A stretch of DNA of 64,000 bases from the NCBI RefSeq assembly GCF_013267595.1, contig NZ_CP054011.1, forward strand, positions 572,147 through 636,146, read 5' to 3'. The position numbers and the translations under genes were made by a program. The stretch's first letter is position 1. Every line of letters begins with the position of its first letter. The DNA comes from Prevotella melaninogenica (GTDB taxonomy: Bacteria; Bacteroidota; Bacteroidia; Bacteroidales; Bacteroidaceae). The notes beneath the pieces were generated by a model. That model worked only from the letters and a program-made list of their open reading frames with translations, was not told the origin of the DNA and ran no database searches. Positions 1-7,326 of this stretch are shown here, in pieces.

Positions 1-766
1 TATTACGCTTACTACCCTCGAAATAGAAGTTGGTTAAGTCGAAGAGCATCAACTTGTTGTCTATATTAAAGAGATCGTCAGTAACGCTGCACAAATGACG
101 CTCTAACTGTTCCTTTAGTTCATATAATTTGTCAGTGATTTTATACAGAGAATTGATTCCTGGTGTCCAGCTAAGAGCTCCACTATAAAGTTCAGCAGCA
201 GCCGAGTTATCGCGCAAATAATAATAAGATGAACGTTCAGAAACTGCATATACCTTGCGAACAATCAATGCTGACAAAGCCGTGTGTATCGCATTTTCCG
301 TCCACCCGTTTTTGCGCAGAAAACCCTCTAATTGCAGCTTGTCTATTGTCTGCTTGCAGAGCCACTCTGCACCAACATTCCTTGCGTCAGTATAGTTTGC
401 CGTCTCAAGGTCAATATAGTTCTCATATTTTCTCAGCGACTTCTGCTCTTCCTTATTAAACCGATCGATTCCACCTTCTTTCTCCATACGGCTCCACCAT
501 TCGTCAGCCTTTGCCTGTTCAATAGGAGTAAGTCCCTCAAGGCGTTCTTTGAAAAGCGAGGGTGTACTTCTATTTTTGAAGCGTTCGGTAAGAGCGTATG
601 CAATTTTTCGGACCTGTACAGCAGTAAGTGAAGGTTCGAACCCGATATTCAACAGAATTAGCGAATGTACATGACCCTGCACGTCACGATATGACTCCTT
701 GATGCGATAATAAGGAGCCATGTCGCCTGTGGCAGGGTTGAATCGTGTCTGTACATTTGCGTGCAT
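1..766 (-). CDS. IS1634-like transposase, N-terminal part (cut by window edge)
   Basis: An uninterrupted reading frame starts at the ATG whose first base is 766 and runs off the left edge, so about 255 residues are visible. It begins MHANVQTRFNPATG and continues with a region rich in charged helices. It ends near the motif DLTNFYFEG, which matches the first catalytic Asp region (DLT-x-x-YFEG) of DDE transposases of the IS4/IS1634 group. These enzymes cut and paste an insertion sequence. The rest of the DDE domain lies outside the window, so I cannot tell whether the copy is intact. A box like the host promoter (TTACTTTG, one mismatch to TAnnTTTG) lies only three bases before the ATG. I could not fix the terminal inverted repeat: GTGTCCTA occurs at about 802 and 960, and either could lie near an end. 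Confidence 0.75.
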   Translation of the reverse strand, partial: MHANVQTRFNPATGDMAPYYRIKESYRDVQGHVHSLILLNIGFEPSLTAVQVRKIAYALTERFKNRSTPSLFKERLEGLTPIEQAKADEWWSRMEKEGGIDRFNKEEQKSLRKYENYIDLETANYTDARNVGAEWLCKQTIDKLQLEGFLRKNGWTENAIHTALSALIVRKVYAVSERSSYYYLRDNSAAAELYSGALSWTPGINSLYKITDKLYELKEQLERHLCSVTDDLFNIDNKLMLFDLTNFYFEGSKRN

Positions 767-1090
767 GAGTGCAAAGTAACAAAATATTTTTGATATGGCT
801 GTGTCCTACAAATCAGATTTTACTCCTCGTTACAATACCCTATACTTGATTATCAATCATTTATCAAATTGATACTACACAAAACATCCCGAAAATTTAT
901 GAAAAATAATTTTGCCGGTTAAACTTGGGTTAAATTCTTTTGCTATAAAGTTATTGAGAGTGTCCTATAGTAGATGCATGATATGGTTAAACTACCAAAT
1001 ATATAGGGATATATCAAGGGGCATAAAGGGAGAAATGCTATTTGTGTAATATAGTAAATAGGATTCTGTCTGGAATGGTCTTAATAAAAA
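767..1090. other. Gene-free stretch between transposase and esterase
   Basis: No convincing reading frame is seen. It should hold the outer end of the insertion sequence. The octamer GTGTCCTA appears twice (near 802 and 960), but no clear inverted or target-site repeat can be assigned. Confidence 0.4.
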
Positions 1091-1116
1091 AAGTCAGACT
1101 GCGGACAGTCTGACTT
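1082..1116 (-). terminator. Intrinsic terminator of the acetylesterase gene
   Basis: An 11-base perfect stem (1091-1101 with 1106-1116) closes on a four-base loop. On the minus strand it is followed by TTTTTATTAA. It lies about 45 bases past the stop codon at 1162. Confidence 0.85.
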
Positions 1117-1161
1117 AATTGTATCTTTTTTCTAAACAAAGAACGATGGTTATAAACACCT

Positions 1162-3243
1162 TTATTTCTTTACTGCCCATTGGAATGTACTACATGGTAA
1201 TCCTACCTCATTCACAAGGTTGGCACGTGTAAAAGGTTGCCATCCATAACGAACATAGAGTGGGCGTGTTACAGATGACGATCTAACAAGAATTGTGTTA
1301 GATGATGTTATTTGTGCTTCTGCTGGATAATAGATGCCATCTGCACCTGCTACCTCAAAGCCAATAAGGCGGCTGCCCTTAGCTGATAGTGACTTTGCGT
1401 GAATAAACTGTAATTCAATTCCATTGTCTTTTGCTGATACAGAATGACAGATAGGGCCATCAGATTCTATGTTGTAGTCATAACTATGGTGTAAAGCCTG
1501 TAAGCCAAGTCGCTCACCGACAGGCTTTTTGTTCGTGTAATGTACATCTAAGGAATCACCTACATCTGTTGTAACAGCCATCCAGGTATTACGTAGTCTT
1601 GATGCTATACGACGCTGAGAATCACGGAAACGTGGCCATGAAGGACGATTCAGGCTGGAGAGCTGTACGAAATAAAATGGTAGCTCTGGGTCATGGAAGA
1701 AGTTACGCCAACTCTTCTGTAACATCGGGAAGAGACGTTCGTGTAGTTCCATGTTATGTGCATTGGACTCACCTTGGTACCAAACAATTCCCTTGATACT
1801 ATATCCTTTTAGTGGAAGCATACCAGTCTCGAACATATAGGCTGGTGCATAAGGATGACGTTGCAGTGGGTTCTTACTTACGCTGATGTTTTGCAATGCT
1901 CGCTCACGTGCCCATTTCATACCGAAATCTCCATAATACCAATCACGAAGAATAGCTGGCATACGTTGTTCTAACGTATGGCGGTCAATCCATGACTCTG
2001 TAGTGGTACCACCAACAGCATTACAGATGATACCTACTGGGACCTGCAAACTGTCTGCTAACTTCTTTCCAAAGTGATAAGCTACAGCTGAGAAGTCACC
2101 CAAAGATTCTCGAGAGCAGTTACGCCATGGTCCAATATGGAGGTACTGATGACGATTTACAGAGTCGCAAGCATTAGCAGACCATGCTACGGCAGTCGTT
2201 GGGTAGATAGCTGACATATTAAAAAGATGTAAGTGTGTCTGACTTTCAGCCTCATTCAAGTCTTGTGTCCTGCTCTGTACAGCATTTACAGGTAACTCCA
2301 TGTTTGATTGTCCTGAGCAAAGCCACACTTCACCAACGTATATGTCTTTAATAGTAAGCTTTTCTTTCTTCGTACTTATTTGGGCTTTATAAGGTCCGCC
2401 AGCTTTCTCAGCAGGGAAGGTGATCTTCCATTTTCCTGCATCATTTGTTATAGCTGAAAGCATATGTCCATTGAAGTTGACCTTAACAGTCTCACCTACA
2501 TTTGCTTTTCCACGGAAAACAATAGGTTTGTTGCGCTGAATAACCATACCATCGGTATACAATGGAGACAGGGCAAGCCCACCATAGTTGCCTGTCAAGG
2601 CTCCATAGACCGTCTCTGCAATTATCTTTGCGCCCTCAGCATTCGGGTGAATAGCATCGGCAAGAAGGTCGGGACGACTATATAGAGGTGTATTTAAGTC
2701 AATGAGTGGAACTCGTGTCGCAGTCGCCACTTGTCGTATATGTTTCTGAATCTGCGCATGCCAGTCGCGTGTACCACTCTCAAAACGTGGATGACGCTCA
2801 AAGATAGGGGTCGTAAGACAAATCCAAATCTTTGCTTTAGGATTCGCCTGACGGAAACTATCAATCAGACGGATGTAATCAGCATTAAATTCTTCACTGT
2901 ACTCAGGCCAGTTTCGTGGGTCGGTATCATTGAGTCCAAGATGGATAATGACAAGGTCTGCCTTGAAGTTCAAAGCGTCTTGGTACTCTTGTTGGTCGAC
3001 ATAGGGACGATGTCCATGTTGTAGTAGTGTAGTTCCAGAGTGTCCGAAGTTTCTGACTTCATATTTATCTCCTAACATCTTCTGTAGTTGTGCTGGATAA
3101 CAATTCTTTTCTCTATCGATAATTGTCATTCCCCATGTCACACTATTTCCTACACATGCTACCTTGATTTTGCCGCCAGCAACAGCAGTCAAAACCATAA
3201 GGAGCATTCCAAACAACACGATTGTTCTTTTCTTCATAATCAT
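1162..3243 (-). CDS. Secreted two-domain esterase: GDSL/SGNH hydrolase + sialate O-acetylesterase
   Basis: The 693-residue protein starts with a signal peptide (MKKRTIVLFGMLLMVLTAVAG), so it is exported. Residues 25-215 form an SGNH hydrolase: GNSVTWG around Ser34 carries the nucleophile, GLNDTDP the Asn block, and DAIHPNAEG the Asp-His pair. From about residue 300 a second esterase domain begins with LCSGQSNMEL and later WYQGESN, the nucleophile and GES motifs of the sialate O-acetylesterase (SASA) family. By family knowledge it removes O-acetyl groups from sialic acids or other acetylated glycans, making host or dietary sugars accessible. It stands alone with its own promoter box (TAACTTTG, 3308-3315) and terminator. 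The second ATG at 3237 is an equally good start. Exact substrate is unknown. Confidence 0.88.
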   Translation of the reverse strand: MIMKKRTIVLFGMLLMVLTAVAGGKIKVACVGNSVTWGMTIIDREKNCYPAQLQKMLGDKYEVRNFGHSGTTLLQHGHRPYVDQQEYQDALNFKADLVIIHLGLNDTDPRNWPEYSEEFNADYIRLIDSFRQANPKAKIWICLTTPIFERHPRFESGTRDWHAQIQKHIRQVATATRVPLIDLNTPLYSRPDLLADAIHPNAEGAKIIAETVYGALTGNYGGLALSPLYTDGMVIQRNKPIVFRGKANVGETVKVNFNGHMLSAITNDAGKWKITFPAEKAGGPYKAQISTKKEKLTIKDIYVGEVWLCSGQSNMELPVNAVQSRTQDLNEAESQTHLHLFNMSAIYPTTAVAWSANACDSVNRHQYLHIGPWRNCSRESLGDFSAVAYHFGKKLADSLQVPVGIICNAVGGTTTESWIDRHTLEQRMPAILRDWYYGDFGMKWARERALQNISVSKNPLQRHPYAPAYMFETGMLPLKGYSIKGIVWYQGESNAHNMELHERLFPMLQKSWRNFFHDPELPFYFVQLSSLNRPSWPRFRDSQRRIASRLRNTWMAVTTDVGDSLDVHYTNKKPVGERLGLQALHHSYDYNIESDGPICHSVSAKDNGIELQFIHAKSLSAKGSRLIGFEVAGADGIYYPAEAQITSSNTILVRSSSVTRPLYVRYGWQPFTRANLVNEVGLPCSTFQWAVKK

Positions 3244-3307
3244 TTATAAATGTAGTAATGGAAGGTTTTGCTTTTACTTAATATTTAACTTATACATAAA
3301 TTCTTTG

Positions 3308-3315
3308 CAAAGTTA
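3308..3315 (-). promoter_or_regulatory. Promoter -7 box of the acetylesterase gene
   Basis: TAACTTTG reads on the minus strand and matches TAnnTTTG. It gives a leader of roughly 60 bases. No clear -33 TTTG is present. Confidence 0.6.
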
Positions 3316-3498
3316 ATTATAATCTATGAATAAAGGAGACACTATGGATACCAAAAGCATTTTAATGGATAAATTATTATACAAAAGGATCGGTAGTGTG
3401 ATGAAAAAGTATAGACGCACAACTATTCATATAGCATTACAAAAGGCTATTAATATACAAGTGGAATAACTTAAATTTCTGAACTTTTAAATAACAAA

Positions 3499-3521
3499 AA
3501 ACCTTATGAAACATGAGGTTT
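3499..3521 (-). terminator. Orphan terminator-like hairpin
   Basis: AAACCTCATG and CATAAGGTTT form a 10-base stem with one G-T wobble, followed on the minus strand by TTTTTGTTAT. No gene is seen upstream on that strand, so what it ends is unknown. Confidence 0.45.
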
Positions 3522-3603
3522 GAGACTTATTTCGTTAAAAATAGATTTTGCATAAACATGTGTCCGCACACATCATTATAATAAAAAAATAATCTACTAA
3601 AAG

Positions 3604-3635
3604 TTTGCATGTGACGCGAAAATAATATATCTTTG
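3604..3635 (+). promoter_or_regulatory. Orphan consensus promoter
   Basis: TTTG at 3604-3607 and TATCTTTG at 3628-3635 are separated by exactly 20 bases, a full match to the Bacteroidetes consensus. No coding gene follows; a terminator comes about 60-95 bases later. Confidence 0.7.
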
Positions 3636-3639
3636 TGAC

Positions 3640-3730
3640 TGTTATCCTGAAAACAATCTTTTACCTTTAAAAGACTAATACCTATTGAGTAAAGAAAGCG
3701 ATCACCTGTGAAGGTCATCGCTTTTTCTTT
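3640..3730 (+). ncRNA. Candidate small RNA (about 90 nt)
   Basis: The stretch lies between the consensus promoter at 3604-3635 and a hairpin with a U-run at 3694-3730. Two stems are visible. One is TCTTTTA/TAAAAGA at 3657-3674 with a CCTT loop. The other is AAAGCGAT/ATCGCTTT at 3695-3725, followed by TTCTTTTT. There is no reading frame of note on the plus strand. I do not recognise a known RNA family. The terminator's U-run touches the start of a repeat fragment at 3731. Confidence 0.5.
3694..3730 (+). terminator. Intrinsic terminator of the candidate small RNA
   Basis: AAAGCGAT pairs with ATCGCTTT around an inner ACC/GGT pair, and the run CTTTTTCTTTTT follows directly. Confidence 0.75.
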
Positions 3731-3832
3731 TTAACCCAAATAGTTCATTAGAGCCTAAACATATTGTGTTTTATTATCGAGCATCTTGTTTTTTTTTGCG
3801 CAGACGTAGCGGGCTATGTCAAGTTGTAAAGA
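3731..3832 (-). repeat. MITE-like repeat, truncated copy C
   Basis: It begins TTAACCCAAATAGTTCATTA and continues through the conserved inner motif CGTAGCGGGCTATG. It matches the reverse complement of the full copy at 14041-14240, but the other end is missing. Confidence 0.75.
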
Positions 3833-3983
3833 CAATTTCTACTGAGCCGTTTTGGTGATTCTTCATGATGCAAAGGTAATAAACACTTATGAAATTATGC
3901 GTTTAAGAGTATAGACTTGCAACTGGGTTTTAGGACTGATCCCTTTTTAGGACAGTCTCCTTATAAGGAGGTTATAATGAGTA

Positions 3984-4018
3984 ATAAAAAAAGAGCGGCC
4001 TCTTGCGAGAACCGCCCT
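3984..4018 (-). terminator. Terminator of tRNA-Phe
   Basis: A GCGG/CCGC stem with an inner TCT/AGA stem (3995-4015) is followed on the minus strand by CTTTTTTTATT, 15 bases past the tRNA 3' end. Confidence 0.75.
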
Positions 4019-4032
4019 GATGAAAGGAGGAG

Positions 4033-4105
4033 TGGTACCACCAGGAATCGAACCGGGGACACAAGGATTTTCAGTCCTTTGCTCTACCAACTGAGCTATG
4101 GCACC
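4033..4105 (-). tRNA. tRNA-Phe (GAA)
   Basis: A 73-base cloverleaf can be drawn. The acceptor stem is GGTGCCA/TGGTACC with A73, and the D-arm is AGCTCAGTTGGTAGAGC. The anticodon loop CTGAAAA carries GAA, and the T-arm is GGTTCGATTCC. CCA is not encoded. It has its own promoter and terminator. Confidence 0.97.
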
Positions 4106-4160
4106 ATCGTTATTTGCAATCAATTTTTGTAGCGTTTGTGTTGCTTTCTTAATTGCGATG

Positions 4161-4191
4161 CAAAGGTAGTACTTTTATTTTATTCCTCCAA
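4161..4191 (-). promoter_or_regulatory. Promoter of tRNA-Phe
   Basis: TACCTTTG at 4161-4168 and TTG at 4189-4191 (minus strand) are 20 bases apart, about 55 bases before the tRNA. Confidence 0.75.
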
Positions 4192-4238
4192 GTTTTTCTA
4201 AAAAAAAATGTTCCTATTCACATCCTTTAACAGATTGA

Positions 4239-5348
4239 CTATTTCTCGTTTATAGGCCAACCTTGTGCCTTTAACTCAAACTCGTTACCATCACGAGCAA
4301 TAAGGAATGTGCCCAAGCTTTCCTTTGTTATATAACCTATCTGTCTGATATTCTCCATCTTATCAATCTTCTCATGATCACCGATAGGTACTGTAAAAAG
4401 AAGTTCATAGTCTTCTCCACCATTCAAAGCTGCTGTTGTAAGGTTCATATTGAATTCTTCGCAGGTTGCTGCAGTTTGATAATCGATAGGAATATTCTTT
4501 TCATAAATTCTACAACCGCAGTGACTTTTTTCGCAAATATGTTTTAACTCACTTGCCAATCCATCTGAAATATCAATCATAGAGGTTGGGTGTATACCTG
4601 CTGTGCTCAGTTGATTGAGAACATCACCACGTGCTTCAGGTTTCAACTGGCGGTCAATAAGATATTCTTTACCCGCAAAATCAGGCTGAAAATCCTCAAT
4701 GGCTGAACGTTCTTGGCGCAAAGCTTCAAGTCGTTTCTCATCTTTATTACTTTGTGCTTCTTTTACCTTATTATTATATTCCTGGACCTGCTGATAGTAG
4801 ACTGTCTTTTCGCGTTCGAGAATCTGTAAGCCCATGTAGGCAGAACCAAGGTCACCGGTAACGCAGATAAGGTCGGTCTCATTTGCTCCACTACGATAGA
4901 CGATATCATCTTTAGCAGCTTCACCAATACAAGTGAGGTTAATAGCAAGTCCCGTATATGAAGAAGTCGTGTCACCTCCAACAATATCTACATTCCATTT
5001 AGTACAAGCTTTGTTCAAACCAGCATAGAACTGATCAAGGTCTTCTACTTTGAAACGTTTTCCAAGTCCTAATGAAACGATGAGTTGCCGTGGTTGTCCG
5101 TTCATAGCGAAGATGTTACTCATAGCTATCATAGCCACCTTGTAGGCAAGATGTTCCATGTCTATGTAAGTTAAATCGAACTGTACACCCTCCATGAACA
5201 TCTGTGAAGAGACAAGTGTTTCTTTATCTGGATAATGTAAAACAGCAGCATCATCACCCACGCCCATAATGGTAGAGTTGTTGATTGGTTGTATATCTTT
5301 TGTGAGACGGTTGATTAGTCCGAATTCACCAAGGTCTTTTATTTCCAT
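4239..5348 (-). CDS. thiL: Thiamine-monophosphate kinase
   Basis: ThiL phosphorylates thiamine monophosphate with ATP to give the active cofactor thiamine pyrophosphate. The 369-residue protein opens with DLGEFGLINRL and carries the GVGDDAAVL metal-binding motif near residue 31. VGGDTTSS and DISDGLASEL follow, as in the AIR synthase-related fold. A charged, glutamine-rich insert at about residues 180-230 (REKTVYYQQVQEYNNK) makes it longer than the usual ~330 residues; I recall such inserts from Bacteroidetes relatives. It is last in the leftward sppA-lpxK-pnp-thiL cluster, 99 bases after pnp. The rest of the thiamine genes in this window lie at the far right end. Confidence 0.95.
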   Translation of the reverse strand: MEIKDLGEFGLINRLTKDIQPINNSTIMGVGDDAAVLHYPDKETLVSSQMFMEGVQFDLTYIDMEHLAYKVAMIAMSNIFAMNGQPRQLIVSLGLGKRFKVEDLDQFYAGLNKACTKWNVDIVGGDTTSSYTGLAINLTCIGEAAKDDIVYRSGANETDLICVTGDLGSAYMGLQILEREKTVYYQQVQEYNNKVKEAQSNKDEKRLEALRQERSAIEDFQPDFAGKEYLIDRQLKPEARGDVLNQLSTAGIHPTSMIDISDGLASELKHICEKSHCGCRIYEKNIPIDYQTAATCEEFNMNLTTAALNGGEDYELLFTVPIGDHEKIDKMENIRQIGYITKESLGTFLIARDGNEFELKAQGWPINEK

Positions 5349-5379
5349 TTACTTTATTAATAGCTTATTGATATAATGT

Positions 5380-5425
5380 CTAAGACGTCCTTTATCTATG
5401 AATTATAGAATAAAGAACGCCTTAG
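5380..5425 (+). other. Hairpin between pnp and thiL
   Basis: CTAAGACGTCCTTTAT and ATAAAGAACGCCTTAG form a long stem with two mismatches. The T-rich tail (TTTCTTTTTAT) lies on the plus strand, so as a terminator it would act on transcription running against pnp and thiL. On the coding strand it is a stem without a U-run. Confidence 0.5.
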
Positions 5426-5447
5426 TTTCTTTTTATATTTATATGCC

Positions 5448-6257
5448 TTATGAGCGTTTAATCATCTCACGCATAATCTCAGTCATACGTGGCTGTGCAG
5501 CGTTTGCAGCCTCCTGAACCTCTTCATGGCTAACCTTTACAGGAACGTCAAAGCCGCCAAGGTCTGTGATTACACTGATGCCGAACACCTTAATACCACT
5601 ATGGCGAGCAACGATAACCTCTGGTACGGTACTCATGCCAACAGCATCACCTCCCATCTTGTGGTACATACGGTATTCTGCAGGTGTTTCAAAGGTTGGT
5701 CCTTGTACGCCCATGTAAACTCCATGCTGAACTTCGATGTTCTTCTCCTTAGCAATAGAGTCTGCTAAATCAACCAATTTATGGTCGTATGCCTCGTGCA
5801 TATCAGGAAAACGAGGGCCTGTAGGGAAGTTACGACCACGTAGCGGATGTTCTGGGAACATATTAATATGATCTGTAATAATCATGAGGTCACCAATCTT
5901 GAACGATGGATTCATACCACCAGAAGCATTTGAAACAAATAATGTTTCAATGCCTAACTCGTGCATTACACGAATTGGGAAGGTAACATCCTTCATGTTA
6001 TATCCTTCATAGAAGTGGAAGCGACCTTTCATAGCCATGATATCTTTACCACCAAGTCTTCCAAAGATAAGGCTACCAGCATGACCTTCTACTGTTGAAA
6101 CTGGAAAATTTGGTATATCTTGATAAGAAAATGAGTAGCTATCGGTTATCTCTGAAGCTAATTGTCCGAGGCCTGTGCCCAGAATGATGGCTGTCTTTGG
6201 ACTTGTGGTCATCCTCTCTTTTAGCCAAGATGCTGTTTCTTGAATTTTTTCGTACAT
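5448..6257 (-). CDS. punA: Purine-nucleoside phosphorylase
   Basis: This enzyme cleaves purine nucleosides with phosphate to free base and (deoxy)ribose 1-phosphate, for salvage. The 269-residue protein has the trimeric PNP pattern: ILGTGLGQLA near residues 25-34, VEGHAGSLIFG, FHFYEGY, and VSNASGGMNP. GVQGPTFETPAEYRM and MSTVPEVIVA complete it. The length is typical. Its first 119 bases lie inside the 3' end of lpxK in another frame. The start is nonetheless well supported, because MYEKIQETASWLKERM runs straight into the conserved phosphate-binding motif and no later Met precedes it closely. Confidence 0.95.
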   Translation of the reverse strand: MYEKIQETASWLKERMTTSPKTAIILGTGLGQLASEITDSYSFSYQDIPNFPVSTVEGHAGSLIFGRLGGKDIMAMKGRFHFYEGYNMKDVTFPIRVMHELGIETLFVSNASGGMNPSFKIGDLMIITDHINMFPEHPLRGRNFPTGPRFPDMHEAYDHKLVDLADSIAKEKNIEVQHGVYMGVQGPTFETPAEYRMYHKMGGDAVGMSTVPEVIVARHSGIKVFGISVITDLGGFDVPVKVSHEEVQEAANAAQPRMTEIMREMIKRS

Positions 6258-7320
6258 AGGATATTATTTTTTGATTGAATATCTCTTCCTTGTCAAGCAT
6301 AAAGCTTACCTTGATAGGAAGCGCATAAATATTTTCTTTTACTTCGTCTGACAATTTATCAATATCAACAAGACGTGCCTTATCTTTCTCTGTTGTGACA
6401 ATCAATTTAGGCTCAGGCATTTTAGCAAAGGTCTCGTTAATACGATGAATATCCTTTGTTGTGAATGCATGATGATCTGGGAACGAGAGTGTTGTCAGTG
6501 CATTGTTTCCTGTGAAAGAGTTCAAATCCAATTCTAACTGCTTTGGTGACATGATACCAGCAAGCAACAAGATGTTTTTTCCTCTTATCTCAGTGAGTGG
6601 TATATTTCTTCCCTTACTGAAGATAGGTTCCAAATCACAATAGTCTAACGTCGTAAAATAAAGCTGTTGGAAAGGGTAGAGCTCCATAGCTTTACTCAAT
6701 ACACGATAGTCTATTGGGTTTAGACTCTTAGGACACTTTGTGATAATCACAATATCTGCACGATTTTTTCCTGAGAGTGGTTCACGTAATCTACCAGCAG
6801 GAAGTAGTTTGTCATAGATGATAAGCCGATGATAATCAACTAACAGAATATTGATACCAGGATGTACATATCGGTGCTGAAAAGCATCATCTAAAAGGAT
6901 TACATCTGTATCTTTTGTTTCCTCATCAGATGTTAATCGGTCTATTCCCTCACATCGCTTCTTATCAACTGCAACACGAATATCAGGGAACTTTGTCTTC
7001 ATTTGATAGGGCTCATCACCAATCTCCCGCATAGGAGTATTCTCGTTTGCTAATACGTATCCACGACTCTTACGTTTATAGCCACGTGAGAGGACAGCCA
7101 CCTTCATTTTATCCTTCAGTAATCGGATAAGATATTCTACGTGGGGAGTTTTGCCAGAACCACCCACGGTAATATTACCAACAGATATGACTGGAATGTC
7201 AAACTGTCGGGATTTGAGAATGTTCAGTTCAAATAACTCATTGCGCAGTCTTACTCCAAGCCCATAGAGCCAGCTGAAAGGCAATAGCCATTTGTTTATT
7301 TTGATGTGGTCTCCTTCCAT
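6139..7320 (-). CDS. lpxK: Tetraacyldisaccharide 4'-kinase
   Basis: LpxK adds the 4'-phosphate to the lipid A disaccharide at the inner membrane, the sixth step of lipid A synthesis. The 393-residue protein shows a hydrophobic N-terminal helix (WLLPFSWLYGLGVRLRN), the P-loop TVGGSGKTPH at 51-60, and VLSRGYKRKSRG. DEPYQMKTKFP, LLDDAFQHRYV and VTTEKDKARL follow, all family motifs. The final 39 or so residues (rich in Lys, Asp and His) extend past the usual end and are encoded within the start of pnp. It starts six bases after sppA ends, so the two are almost certainly co-transcribed. Confidence 0.95.
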   Translation of the reverse strand: MEGDHIKINKWLLPFSWLYGLGVRLRNELFELNILKSRQFDIPVISVGNITVGGSGKTPHVEYLIRLLKDKMKVAVLSRGYKRKSRGYVLANENTPMREIGDEPYQMKTKFPDIRVAVDKKRCEGIDRLTSDEETKDTDVILLDDAFQHRYVHPGINILLVDYHRLIIYDKLLPAGRLREPLSGKNRADIVIITKCPKSLNPIDYRVLSKAMELYPFQQLYFTTLDYCDLEPIFSKGRNIPLTEIRGKNILLLAGIMSPKQLELDLNSFTGNNALTTLSFPDHHAFTTKDIHRINETFAKMPEPKLIVTTEKDKARLVDIDKLSDEVKENIYALPIKVSFMLDKEEIFNQKIISYVRKNSRNSILAKREDDHKSKDSHHSGHRPRTISFRDNR

Positions 7321-7326
7321 ATATGA

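Noticed and set aside
229..631. Plus-strand frames in the first 650 bases
   Set aside because: They lie opposite the transposase frame and have no recognisable content.
3527..3718. Minus-strand frame of 63 codons
   Set aside because: It lies opposite the candidate small RNA, has no promoter or family match, and looks like chance.
3917..4132. Plus-strand frame over tRNA-Phe
   Set aside because: It overlaps the tRNA on the other strand and its terminator, and encodes no known domain.
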